Notes: generated by a model not told the origin, from the sequence alone. Numbered from the stretch's first letter, positions 1 to 7,280 are shown. The stretch is DNA of 30,149 nt from Pseudomonadota bacterium (GCA_029979325.1 JAPOHS010000006.1:1-30149), one strand, 5' to 3'. Numbers and translations are program-made.

Positions 1-1
1 G

Positions 2-535
2 GGAGACTATCAAACAGAGTCTAGAATATTGCTTGAAGTGAGAATATTGAATAACAACAAAGAACGTTTTATTGGACATGCAATCAATGATTTAGTGATC
101 AATAAAACGAAAACCGGAAGAATGATCAATGTGCTTACTTCGATTGATGGCAATTATGTGAATTCCAATCAAGGTGATGGATATATTGTATCCACACCGA
201 CTGGCTCTACGGCATATTCTCTCAGTTGTGGTGGGCCCATCATTAATCCAAATTCAGATACTTTCTTATTGGTTCCAATAGCGCCTCATACACTGACCAA
301 TAGGCCAATGGTTATATCATCCGGTTGCGATATAAAACTTGAATTCACAGATCAGAATGATGATTTGATAGAAATCAGCCTTGATGGAGAAATTATTTCT
401 GAGATATCAGGTGGTGATTGTATTATCATCAGCAAATCAGATAGCACCGTAGAGTTTATTCATCCAAGTCAATATGACTATTATGAAACACTGAGGTCAA
501 AATTATTTTGGGGCCATGATAAGAGAAATGCGTAA
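2..535 (+). CDS. nadK: NAD kinase, 3' part (5' end outside window)
   Basis: ATP-dependent NAD kinase makes NADP from NAD in the cytoplasm. The visible 177 codons are open from base 2, so the gene enters from the left; the TTG at 29 is an internal Leu codon, not a start. The first residues (GDYQTESRILLEV) match the family stretch before the central beta domain. The signature DGYIVSTPTGSTAYSLS followed by GGPIINP is the conserved NAD-binding and catalytic-core region, and IAPHTLTNRPMVI matches the next conserved block. The N-terminal GGDGT motif would lie upstream. The 3' end overlaps bamE by 20 bp, or 8 bp if bamE starts at 528, implying co-transcription. Confidence 0.95.
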   Translation, partial: GDYQTESRILLEVRILNNNKERFIGHAINDLVINKTKTGRMINVLTSIDGNYVNSNQGDGYIVSTPTGSTAYSLSCGGPIINPNSDTFLLVPIAPHTLTNRPMVISSGCDIKLEFTDQNDDLIEISLDGEIISEISGGDCIIISKSDSTVEFIHPSQYDYYETLRSKLFWGHDKRNA

Positions 536-863
536 ATATTATTTTATAAATTTAATTTTACTTTGCTTTATCGTTTCTTCCTGTGTTTACAGGCCAGACC
601 TGCAACAAGGAAACTTATTAAAGATCGAGAATATTGACAGAATTGAAGTCGGTATGACAAAAAGCCAGATCCGTTATTTGCTTGGAGGTCCAGTAATTGG
701 CAACCCATATCAAACAGACCGCTGGGATTATATTTACTTATATCAAGACAGAATGAGCTCTGACCCATTAGCTGATGATCAGAGATACTGGTTGGTCGTT
801 TATTTTGAAAATGAAAGGGTGATCAAGATAGAAAAAGATGTTCTAACAAGGCCTGAAATTTAA
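516..863 (+). CDS. bamE: outer membrane assembly lipoprotein BamE (SmpA/OmlA)
   Basis: Small lipoprotein of the BAM complex that inserts beta-barrel proteins into the outer membrane. A hydrophobic signal of about 20 residues ends in the lipobox VSSC. The mature part carries the BamE core: EVGMTKSQIRYLLGGP, then DRWDYIYLYQ, a strand YWLVVYF and the closing VIKIE segment. Length (115 aa) is normal. A second ATG at 528 gives a more typical signal peptide (MRKYYFINLILL) and a shorter overlap with nadK; the true start is uncertain. In enterobacteria recN lies between nadK and bamE; here they are directly coupled. The gene ends 3 bp from the oppositely oriented ratA. Confidence 0.9.
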   Translation: MIREMRKYYFINLILLCFIVSSCVYRPDLQQGNLLKIENIDRIEVGMTKSQIRYLLGGPVIGNPYQTDRWDYIYLYQDRMSSDPLADDQRYWLVVYFENERVIKIEKDVLTRPEI

Positions 864-866
864 GCC

Positions 867-1310
867 CTATCCTTCAATCTTTCTTTTAAATGCCTCAACG
901 ATCCTTTGGCTGACAATATCTATATTTTTTGAAAACATTAGCTCTGTAAAAGGATTGCCAATTGAGTAACTCATCTGGAATGTCAGATTTGTTTTATTCT
1001 CATTGATATCATCAAAAAGCCATTTCGCGTGAAACGATCTAAATGGGCCTTTTACAAATTTCATATCTATAAATTCATTTTCTTTAAAAGTATTTTCACT
1101 GATGAATTCTGAGCTTGTATTTAAAAAAGACAGTTGTAGCGATGCTCTAATTGTACTCTCTGTTTGATCAATTATTTTTGATTCAGAGCAAAATGGTATG
1201 AATGATTGATAATCTTCAACATTATTAAGCACATCAAATACTTCATCAATGGACTTGTTGACTGAAAATGTTCGAGAGTATTTTTTCAAATCAGATGATA
1301 CCAATGGCAT
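867..1310 (-). CDS. ratA: RatA-like START/SRPBCC (coenzyme Q-binding, Coq10-type) protein
   Basis: Polyketide cyclase/START-fold protein of 147 aa. Conserved family blocks are visible: VFDVLNNVEDYQSFIPFC near residues 24-41, GPFRSFHAKWLF in the middle, and a C-terminal helix ending in the VEAFKRKIEG stretch. E. coli RatA was described as a ribosome-association toxin, whereas Coq10 homologues bind ubiquinone; the sequence alone does not choose between them, and this is probably a housekeeping quinone-linked protein. The usual partner ratB is absent. The start overlaps the end of the upstream transporter gene by 20 bp, so translation is probably coupled. Confidence 0.85.
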   Translation of the reverse strand: MPLVSSDLKKYSRTFSVNKSIDEVFDVLNNVEDYQSFIPFCSESKIIDQTESTIRASLQLSFLNTSSEFISENTFKENEFIDMKFVKGPFRSFHAKWLFDDINENKTNLTFQMSYSIGNPFTELMFSKNIDIVSQRIVEAFKRKIEG

Positions 1311-2667
1311 TAAGAAATACTAGTATCACTCCAAATGGTGCAATGTATCTTGCACTGAATCTCCAGAGTCTATAGATATTTACTGAAACATCAGATAGTT
1401 CTTCTAGAGAGCGATCGCTTTTCATGACCCAACTTGCAAAAATTGTAAACATTAGGCCACTCAATGGAAGCATGATGTTGCTTGCTAAATAGTCGAAATT
1501 ATCAAACAGTGTCCCTTTCCAAAAAGTGAAGTCAGAAAGCACATTGAAAGAAAATATTGATAAAAATCCGAGTATCCATATTAAAAAGCCAATGATGATT
1601 GCAGATTTACCTCTGCTGTAGTTCTTGTTTTCGATCATCCATGCCACCGAAGGCTCCAACAAGCTCAGTGCAGAAGTGATTGCAGCGAATGACAATAATA
1701 TAAAGAAAAGGCTTGAGAACAAATAGCCACCAGCGATTTCACTAAAAGCAAGCGGCAGAGTTAAGAATATCAATCCCGGACCATCTGTCGGTTTAAGTCC
1801 AAATTGAAAAACAATTGGAAAGATAACCAATCCAGCCAATAACGCAATGGCTGTGTCACAAAATATTATTGTTGTTGTCGTTCGAACGATTGATTCATTT
1901 TTCGGTAAATAAGCGCCGTACATGACAATGCAACCCATTCCTAGACTCAATGTAAAGAAAGCCTGCCCCATTGCTGCAAGAATACTTTGTGATGTTATTT
2001 TTGAAAAATCAGGCTTGAGTAAGAAATTGACACCAGCCAAGAAATCTCCCTGAAAAATAGAATATAAAAGAAGAATAATCAAAATGAAAAGCAATCCAGG
2101 CATCATAAACTTCACTGCTCGCTCCAGTCCGTCTTTAATGCCTTGTGCAATGATTGCGATTGTGATTAGCATGAAAATGGTGTGATAAAGCAACTGGGAA
2201 ACTGCAGATCCTGTCAATTCGCCAAAAATTGATTGGGCTGCTACATTATTAAGATTTGATAACTCTCCGAATATTGACAATTTAAAATAATGCAGTGTCC
2301 ATCCAGCTATTACACTGTAGTAAGATAAAATGATAAAACCTGCCATTAGTCCAATTAGGCCTACATATGCCCAAGCTTCATTGCCTTGCTCTTCTCGGCC
2401 AAGGATCTTCATTGAAGTAATTGGATTTCTTCGACCTCTCCTGCCCAACATGATTTCAGAAACCATGATTGGAAAGCCAATGACAAAAATACAAATTAAA
2501 TAGATGAGGACAAATGCACCGCCACCATTTTCACCAGCAATGTATGGGAATTTCCAAATATTTCCTAAACCAATAGCGGAGCCGGTTACTGCAAGTATGA
2601 AGGTAAATCTTGATGACCATTGGCCATGAAGTGATGAACGAGATTGATTGTCTTGATGATTGCTCAT
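1291..2667 (-). CDS. sodium-dependent neurotransmitter:sodium symporter (SNF/NSS, LeuT-fold) transporter
   Basis: Sodium-coupled inner-membrane importer, most likely for amino acids or related amines. TM1 has the diagnostic unwound segment GSAIGLGNIWKFPYIAGENGGGAF, given here as a family hallmark (residues about 30-53), followed by GFPIMVSEIMLGRRGRRNP. About eleven hydrophobic segments follow in 458 aa, typical of the shorter prokaryotic NSS proteins. TM6 has the GQAFFTLSLGMG motif, which contributes to the substrate and sodium sites. The start codon lies 9 nt after a TATCAT hexamer with no Shine-Dalgarno. It is co-transcribed with ratA. Substrate cannot be told. Confidence 0.92.
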   Translation of the reverse strand: MSNHQDNQSRSSLHGQWSSRFTFILAVTGSAIGLGNIWKFPYIAGENGGGAFVLIYLICIFVIGFPIMVSEIMLGRRGRRNPITSMKILGREEQGNEAWAYVGLIGLMAGFIILSYYSVIAGWTLHYFKLSIFGELSNLNNVAAQSIFGELTGSAVSQLLYHTIFMLITIAIIAQGIKDGLERAVKFMMPGLLFILIILLLYSIFQGDFLAGVNFLLKPDFSKITSQSILAAMGQAFFTLSLGMGCIVMYGAYLPKNESIVRTTTTIIFCDTAIALLAGLVIFPIVFQFGLKPTDGPGLIFLTLPLAFSEIAGGYLFSSLFFILLSFAAITSALSLLEPSVAWMIENKNYSRGKSAIIIGFLIWILGFLSIFSFNVLSDFTFWKGTLFDNFDYLASNIMLPLSGLMFTIFASWVMKSDRSLEELSDVSVNIYRLWRFSARYIAPFGVILVFLNAIGII

Positions 2668-2676
2668 TAATCAAAG

Positions 2677-2682
2677 ATGATA
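2677..2682 (-). promoter_or_regulatory. -10-like hexamer of the NSS transporter gene
   Basis: TATCAT on the minus strand matches TATAAT at five of six positions and ends 9 nt before the ATG at 2667. If used, transcription would begin within about three bases of the start codon, giving a leaderless or nearly leaderless mRNA. Confidence 0.35.
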
Positions 2683-2721
2683 TGTATATTGAAATCATAA
2701 AACTAATCGATTTGACATCTT

Positions 2722-3174
2722 ATGGCAAACACAATCGTTAACAACAAAAAAGCTCGTTTCGATTACATTATTATTGATGAATACGAAGCGGGCATTTCTC
2801 TCAAAGGCTGGGAGGTTAAATCATTGAGGGAAGGCAGAGGGAATATTAAAGAGAGCTATGCGACAATCAAAGGCTCAGAGCTCTTACTCATTGGGTCTCA
2901 TTTATCTCCGCTTCCCAATTCAAATGTCATAGACGAGTCAGAATCAACTCGAACAAGGAAGCTGTTAATGCATCGAAGAGAGATTAATAAAATCAGTTCA
3001 TTGGTCAATGAAAAGGGGCATACCTTGGTTCCGCTTTCAATGTATTGGAAAAACGGGAATGTGAAAGTCTCTATAGGTCTTGCAAAAGGAAGAAAGAAAC
3101 AAGATAAGAGATCATTAATCAAGGAACGTGACTGGAAGCGTCAAGCAGATCGATTAAAAAAACTGAATAGATGA
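2722..3174 (+). CDS. smpB: SsrA-binding protein SmpB
   Basis: Binds the tRNA-like domain of tmRNA and delivers it to stalled ribosomes for trans-translation. The 150-aa protein shows the full family pattern: NKKARFDYIIIDEYEAGISLKGWEVKSLR is the N-terminal OB-fold (described here by residues 8-36), then TRTRKLLMHRREI, VPLSMYWKNGNVKVSIGLAKGRKK, and the basic tail DKRSLIKERDWKRQADRLKK that enters the mRNA channel. Start is the first ATG, with MANT preceding the conserved core. Its partner RNA ssrA is downstream on the same strand, separated by one gene. Confidence 0.97.
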   Translation: MANTIVNNKKARFDYIIIDEYEAGISLKGWEVKSLREGRGNIKESYATIKGSELLLIGSHLSPLPNSNVIDESESTRTRKLLMHRREINKISSLVNEKGHTLVPLSMYWKNGNVKVSIGLAKGRKKQDKRSLIKERDWKRQADRLKKLNR

Positions 3175-3191
3175 TTTGTATCTTGTAACAG

Positions 3192-3206
3192 TTTGTAAGT
3201 TACAAA
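3192..3206. promoter_or_regulatory. 15-bp palindrome, putative operator
   Basis: TTTGTAA-G-TTACAAA is a perfect 7+1+7 inverted repeat. Further TTGTA copies lie just upstream at 3176 and 3183, and TTGTAAC (3183-3189) can also pair with GTTACAA (3199-3205). It overlaps the expected -35 position of the promoter at 3223-3231, as a repressor or activator site would. The cognate regulator is not identified. Confidence 0.5.
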
Positions 3207-3222
3207 TGGCATTCGATAAACC

Positions 3223-3231
3223 TGTGATAAT
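3223..3231 (+). promoter_or_regulatory. extended -10 element of the exported chelatase-like gene
   Basis: TG-T-GATAAT matches an extended -10 (TGnTATAAT) except for one base. It ends 9 nt before the ATG at 3241; no Shine-Dalgarno lies between, so the transcript is probably leaderless or nearly so. Confidence 0.45.
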
Positions 3232-3240
3232 ATCTATCCC

Positions 3241-4266
3241 ATGATTAAATCTATAGTTACATTATTGGCCCTGGTTTCGACTGGGATTTTTGCAATGGAT
3301 ATGAGTCATTGTGAATATACCCAAGATGAATTGGGAAAGAAATATCCTAAAATGATGCATCATGGCATGGATCGAAGCTTTGATCAGCTCAGATCATCTA
3401 TACCAAGCATGAAAAGAATGAGCAATGAACAGATCATGGGAATGATGAAGATGATGGGCCCCAACTACTTCTGGCCTGTTTCCAATCAAGGCTCAAAGAA
3501 CCATGGAGTTTTGATCATGGCTCATGGTTATGGACCAGGCGGTGATCTAGATTTATTCAACAGCGCTCAATCAGTTGGCATGATCTATCAGACCACTTTA
3601 TCGATGGGAATGAGTATGATGACATCGTCCCATGTCATATGTTCAGTGAATGAAATGGTTCACAATAATGTAGACAAGATTTTCGTCGTCCCTGTGAGCA
3701 GCACGGCACACAACACATTAGTCAGGCAGTGGAATTATATCTTTAGCCTAGAAGAGAATTATGCGTATGCAGATGTAGAACAGATTAATAATGAAAAAAT
3801 TGTGATGCTTGAGCCAATCAGTGATGACCTGTATGCAAAAAAAATAATTTTGGAATATACAAATGAAATCAGCTCTGATCCATCAAATGAAGTATTGATC
3901 ATCATCGCTCATGGTCCAATCGATCAAGCTGACAACGAGATCGAGTTGGATCTGATGAATAATATCGGTGACTATATAAAGCAACACACTCCTATCAAGA
4001 CAGTGAAGGCATTCACACTCCAGGATGATGCACCCAAGGAAATTAGGGATCGAAATCTAGAAAATATCAAAAGCTTTATGAAAACCTCTAAAGATGAAGG
4101 TAAACGTGTCTTAATGGTTTCAAACTTAATGTCAGGTCAGGGAATACAAAGGAAGCTAGCAAAAGACTTTGAGGGCTTTGATTACACTTTTAATTCCAAA
4201 GGCTTGCTCACTCACCCATACTATATCGAATGGATTAAAGAATCTGTTGCCAAGCATTCTGATTAG
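3241..4266 (+). CDS. exported, Met-rich protein with a CbiX/SirB-type class II chelatase-like fold
   Basis: Function not established. Residues 1-18 form a Sec signal peptide ending GIFA. Residues 19-80 are unusually rich in Met with some His (MM, MMHHGM, IMGMMKMM), resembling copper/metal-binding segments. After that come two half-domains that each open with a hydrophobic strand ending in His-Gly: GVLIMAHGYGPGG (about 97-109) and EVLIIIAHGP (about 218-227). This duplicated strand-HG layout is that of sirohydrochlorin/cobalt chelatases of the CbiX/SirB type, in which such histidines bind metal. Family members in cobalamin and siroheme synthesis are cytoplasmic, whereas this one has a signal peptide. 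A second Met cluster (MGMSMM) follows the first half-domain. It sits alone between smpB and ssrA behind its own promoter and palindrome. A periplasmic metal- or tetrapyrrole-handling role is inference. Confidence 0.6.
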   Translation: MIKSIVTLLALVSTGIFAMDMSHCEYTQDELGKKYPKMMHHGMDRSFDQLRSSIPSMKRMSNEQIMGMMKMMGPNYFWPVSNQGSKNHGVLIMAHGYGPGGDLDLFNSAQSVGMIYQTTLSMGMSMMTSSHVICSVNEMVHNNVDKIFVVPVSSTAHNTLVRQWNYIFSLEENYAYADVEQINNEKIVMLEPISDDLYAKKIILEYTNEISSDPSNEVLIIIAHGPIDQADNEIELDLMNNIGDYIKQHTPIKTVKAFTLQDDAPKEIRDRNLENIKSFMKTSKDEGKRVLMVSNLMSGQGIQRKLAKDFEGFDYTFNSKGLLTHPYYIEWIKESVAKHSD

Positions 4267-4289
4267 AATCCCTTTATTCATTGCATCGA

Positions 4290-4319
4290 TTGCATTAGGA
4301 TAGTATCCCATTTACTAAT
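4290..4319 (+). promoter_or_regulatory. putative ssrA promoter
   Basis: TTGCAT (4290-4295) lies 17-18 bp upstream of an AT-rich -10 candidate (TACTAA or ACTAAT, 4313-4319). Transcription would start near 4324, the first base of the tmRNA acceptor stem. Both hexamers match consensus only partly. Confidence 0.35.
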
Positions 4320-4323
4320 TATA

Positions 4324-4668
4324 GGGGGCGCAAAGGTTTCGACGTTGGTGTTGAAGTTTTATGTGCATGTCGAGATTCAGAGTTCTCGTAAATAAATCTG
4401 AATAAAATTTAGTTGCAAACGACAACTACGCTCTAGCTGCATAAACCAGCTGGCATTGATGAGGTTTTACTTGGAGGATTTTATCAATGACGATTATCCA
4501 AGTTCGTCATAACAGTTTGCTCTAATTGTTTTGATTAAATAAAAATAAGAGATCGTATTTAAAATCACCTTCCTTTCGGTGCTTAAATATAAAATTGAAG
4601 AAAGTGATAAGCATGTAGATCATAATATGGATAGCTAGCGGACGCGGGTTCGATTCCCGCCGCCTCCA
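4324..4668 (+). ncRNA. ssrA: transfer-messenger RNA (tmRNA, 10Sa RNA)
   Basis: One-piece tmRNA of about 345 nt that rescues stalled ribosomes with SmpB. The acceptor stem pairs GGGGGCG (4324-4330) with CGCCTCC (4661-4667), including one G-U pair; the discriminator is A4668. The T arm is GCGGG-ttcgatt-CCCGC (4644-4660). The conserved 5' region (AAGGTTTCGACG, GTGCATGTCGAG) and the segment around the resume codon match gammaproteobacterial ssrA. No CCA is encoded: the next bases are AAAAAA, so CCA must be added by the nucleotidyltransferase, unlike E. coli ssrA and unlike the tRNA-Ser in this window. There is no terminator before aguA, whose ATG is 14 nt beyond the mature end. Confidence 0.96.
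4415..4444 (+). other. tmRNA proteolysis-tag reading frame (ANDNYALAA)
   Basis: Resume codon GCA at 4415, then codons for A-N-D-N-Y-A-L-A-A and a TAA stop at 4442-4444. The E. coli tag is ANDENYALAA; the Glu is absent here, while the C-terminal ALAA recognised by ClpXP-type proteases is kept. Confidence 0.93.
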
Positions 4669-4682
4669 AAAAAATCATCAAG

Positions 4683-5711
4683 ATGAATCAATACAAAAAA
4701 TATCCAAAAGATCTCGGTTTCTGGATGCCAGCAGAATGGGAAATACATGATAGTTGCTGGATGATGTGGCCGACTGGGTTAGATTTAGATCGATATCCAG
4801 ACACGAAAAGGATGAGAGATGGATATGCTGCAGCTGCCAATGCCATATCACAGTTTGAAAATGTCACGATGATTTCGAATGCTAGTGACTCGGATGAATG
4901 CAAAAATCTTGTAAATCAATCAGTTGAAGTTTTTGAACTAACCATTGATGACAGTTGGTGTCGTGATACAGGACCAACATTCATTACCAATGGAAAAAAT
5001 TTGGGTGGTGTTGATTGGATATTCAACAACTATGGCGAGATGTTGGGTCCTGATTATTTGAATGACAGTAATGTTGCAAAACGAGTCATCAAACAAACAT
5101 CCGCAGAATACTTTCAGGCGCCGATTACATTGGAAGGCGGTGCCATTCATACAGATGGCGGAGGAACCTTGATGATTACAGAGGATGTCCTTCTGGATCC
5201 AAATAGGAATCCTGGATTGGATAAAAAAGAGGCTGAAATGATACTGTCCAATTTCCTCGGAGTGGATAATTTTATTTGGCTTATTGCAGCACTTGAATAT
5301 GACGATACTGGTGGACATATCGATAATTTGGCTTGTTTTGCACCAGGTAATATTATCATTGCCTTAAATGAAGAGGATTCCACTGATAGCAATTATGACA
5401 AACTCAAGGAAAATCTAAATCGTCTTAGTTATGCAAAAGATATCGATGGGAAGCCGTATGAGATTGTCACCATTGATCAACCTTCATATGATACGTTTTT
5501 AAATGAACGACTCCCCATGTCTTACATAAATTTCTATATTGCCAATCAAGGAATTGTCTTACCGATATTTGATGATGATAAAGACAATGATGCTATTGAA
5601 AAGATCAAAAATGTATTTAAGAATAAATCAGTAGTGACTGTTCCAGGAAGGCCAATCGTAGAAGGTGGTGGCTGTGTACATTGTATCACTCAACAACAAC
5701 CAAAAATTTAA
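4683..5711 (+). CDS. aguA: agmatine deiminase
   Basis: Hydrolyses agmatine to N-carbamoylputrescine and ammonia, the first step of the two-step AguA/AguB route to putrescine. The 342-aa protein has the peptidyl-arginine-deiminase-type fold: FWMPAEWEIHDSCWMMWP (13-30), DDSWCRDTGP (89-98) with the catalytic acidic residue region, LEGGAIHTDGGG (150-161), GGHIDN with His212, and GGGCVHCITQQQP with the nucleophile Cys334. The start is fixed by the N-terminal motif. The gene begins 14 nt after the mature tmRNA end, with no convincing Shine-Dalgarno, so it may be transcribed together with ssrA. aguB follows 15 bp downstream. Confidence 0.96.
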   Translation: MNQYKKYPKDLGFWMPAEWEIHDSCWMMWPTGLDLDRYPDTKRMRDGYAAAANAISQFENVTMISNASDSDECKNLVNQSVEVFELTIDDSWCRDTGPTFITNGKNLGGVDWIFNNYGEMLGPDYLNDSNVAKRVIKQTSAEYFQAPITLEGGAIHTDGGGTLMITEDVLLDPNRNPGLDKKEAEMILSNFLGVDNFIWLIAALEYDDTGGHIDNLACFAPGNIIIALNEEDSTDSNYDKLKENLNRLSYAKDIDGKPYEIVTIDQPSYDTFLNERLPMSYINFYIANQGIVLPIFDDDKDNDAIEKIKNVFKNKSVVTVPGRPIVEGGGCVHCITQQQPKI

Positions 5712-5726
5712 ATATCAAATAGGAAT

Positions 5727-6587
5727 ATGGCAAAAATAGTTACAGTAGCTGCAACACAAATGGCATGCACAAGAGACTCTGAAGCAAACATAGAAAAAGC
5801 AAAAAAACTGATTCGACAGGCTGCAGATGAAGGTGCACAAATCATCTTGATTCAGGAATTATTTGAATCTGAATACTTTTGCTGTCTCAACAAGCCTGAG
5901 GAATTCAATCTAGCAAAACCCTATAAAAACAATCCTCTTCTCCAAGAAATGTCCGAAATAGCCAATGAGTTGTCTGTTGTACTGCCCATCAGTTTTTTTG
6001 AAAAAGATAACAATACATTTTACAACTCACTTGCTGTTATCGATGCCGATGGAAGCATCAGTGAGCCTTATAGAAAATCTCATATCCCAGATGGACCGGG
6101 TTATGAAGAGAAGTATTATTTTCATCCTGGCAATACTGGCTTTATGGTCTTCGATACAAAGTATGCAAAAATCGGCATTGGTATTTGCTGGGATCAGTGG
6201 TTTCCAGAGGCAGCAAGAATTATGGCTTTAAATGGAGCCGAACTTCTGTTTTACCCAACAGCCATTGGTAGTGAGCCAGATTCTCCAGAAATGGATTCTA
6301 AAGACTCGTGGCAATTGGTTATGCAAGGACATTCTGCGGCAAATACATTGCCTGTGATTGCATCGAACCGTATAGGCACTGAGGTAAATGATAAATTCTC
6401 AATGACATTTTATGGTTCTTCTTTCATTACAGACGGTACTGGAGTTAAAGTTAAAGAATGCTCGAGAGATAAAGAAGAATACATTGTTCATGAATTGGAT
6501 CTTGACTCACTTCAGGAACATCGGTCATCATGGGGTTTCTTTAGAGACAGAAGAACTGATTTGTATAAAGATATTTTAAAGGACTGA
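5727..6587 (+). CDS. aguB: N-carbamoylputrescine amidase
   Basis: Nitrilase-superfamily enzyme converting N-carbamoylputrescine to putrescine, CO2 and ammonia. The catalytic triad is visible: Glu44 in LIQELFESEYFC, Lys117 in YRKSHIPDGPGY, and Cys154 in IGIGICWDQWFPEAAR. The substrate-specific segment ESEYFC and the EKYYFHPGNTGF stretch are typical of plant and bacterial AguB. Length 286 aa is normal. A weak AGGA precedes the ATG. With aguA directly upstream the pair completes agmatine to putrescine; the source of agmatine (arginine decarboxylase) is not in the window. Confidence 0.96.
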   Translation: MAKIVTVAATQMACTRDSEANIEKAKKLIRQAADEGAQIILIQELFESEYFCCLNKPEEFNLAKPYKNNPLLQEMSEIANELSVVLPISFFEKDNNTFYNSLAVIDADGSISEPYRKSHIPDGPGYEEKYYFHPGNTGFMVFDTKYAKIGIGICWDQWFPEAARIMALNGAELLFYPTAIGSEPDSPEMDSKDSWQLVMQGHSAANTLPVIASNRIGTEVNDKFSMTFYGSSFITDGTGVKVKECSRDKEEYIVHELDLDSLQEHRSSWGFFRDRRTDLYKDILKD

Positions 6588-6589
6588 GA

Positions 6590-7213
6590 ATGAAATCTAG
6601 ACGACGACTAAATGATATGACTAAGACATTGGGATTTTTTTACATTTTCATTTTGCTCTTTGGTGCAAATATTAACGCCAAAAGCAGTCTTGAAATCGAT
6701 GCTGCCATTGAAAGTGCAATTGATAGATTCACTAATGAAATACAAGGTGCACAGACTTACCTCGATGGTGCAAGAGGCATTTTAGTTATACCTAAAATGA
6801 TAAAAGCTGGACTCGTATTAGGCATGGAATATGGTGAAGGTGCACTGGTAGTTGATAATATAAAAGTCCAATATTATAGGGCATTCAGTGGTTCTCTTGG
6901 CTTGCAATTGGGCATCGGATCAAAAGATTTAATAATTCTCTTCTATGATGATGAGGCAATGGATGACTTCCTTTATAGTTCGGGTTGGCAAGTTGGAGTG
7001 GATGGCTCAGTTGCACTATTAGATATGGGTGCTGGCGGTTCTCTTGATTCAACAGAAGCGCAGGATCCTATAGTGGGTTTTGTCTTTGGGCATAAAGGAT
7101 TGATAGCTGGATTGAGCTTGGAAGGTACAAAATTTACAAAAATATGGCCAGATGCCGAACCAGAAGCAGATGAAGATTCAATTGAAGCATTCAATGAGAA
7201 TGCACTCGATTAA
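6590..7213 (+). CDS. exported SYLF/YSC84-domain (lipid-binding) protein
   Basis: Protein of 207 aa with an N-terminal signal peptide (hydrophobic core LGFFYIFILLFGANINA) preceded by a basic MKSRRRLND stretch; an internal ATG at 6617 would give a shorter signal. The mature part matches the SYLF (YSC84-like) domain: ARGILVIPKMIKAGLVLGMEYGEGALVV, then SGSLGLQLGIGSKDLIILFYDDEAMDDF, and GVDGSVALLDMGAGGSLD, ending in GLIAGLSLEGTKFTKI. These domains bind phosphoinositides in eukaryotes; bacterial members are periplasmic or outer-membrane-associated with unknown roles. The acidic tail (EPEADEDSIEAFNE) is lineage-specific. It follows aguB by 2 bp with an AAGGA, so it is in the same operon, though no functional link to putrescine is evident. 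Confidence 0.85.
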   Translation: MKSRRRLNDMTKTLGFFYIFILLFGANINAKSSLEIDAAIESAIDRFTNEIQGAQTYLDGARGILVIPKMIKAGLVLGMEYGEGALVVDNIKVQYYRAFSGSLGLQLGIGSKDLIILFYDDEAMDDFLYSSGWQVGVDGSVALLDMGAGGSLDSTEAQDPIVGFVFGHKGLIAGLSLEGTKFTKIWPDAEPEADEDSIEAFNENALD

Positions 7214-7228
7214 TTGCTGCCATTACGG

Positions 7229-7250
7229 TTAATTCATATTTAATTCATAT
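7229..7250 (+). repeat. perfect tandem 11-bp repeat, possible response-regulator box
   Basis: TTAATTCATAT occurs twice in immediate succession (7229-7239 and 7240-7250). An 11-bp period puts both copies on the same DNA face, as in sites of OmpR/PhoB-type winged-helix regulators. It lies just upstream of where the -35 of the TATACT promoter (7281-7286) would be, and no good -35 is present, which would fit an activator site. Confidence 0.5.
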
Positions 7251-7280
7251 AAAGATCATCTAAATTATTTGAATCACACG

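Noticed and set aside
29..31. TTG as start of the nadK reading frame
   Set aside because: The frame is open to base 2 and the upstream codons encode conserved NAD kinase residues, so this Leu codon is internal.
867..1310. RatA as one half of a toxin-antitoxin module
   Set aside because: ratB is absent and Coq10/START proteins beside smpB are housekeeping in many genomes; no toxin-antitoxin pair structure is visible.
4324..4700. ssrA as an integration site for a genomic island
   Set aside because: tmRNA genes often host islands, but no integrase, direct repeat of the 3' end or composition change follows; aguA-aguB are ordinary chromosomal genes.
4938..5318. 126-codon minus-strand frame opposite aguA
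   Set aside because: It is a shadow of the well-supported aguA gene; composition is unlike a real protein and there is no start signal or recognisable motif.
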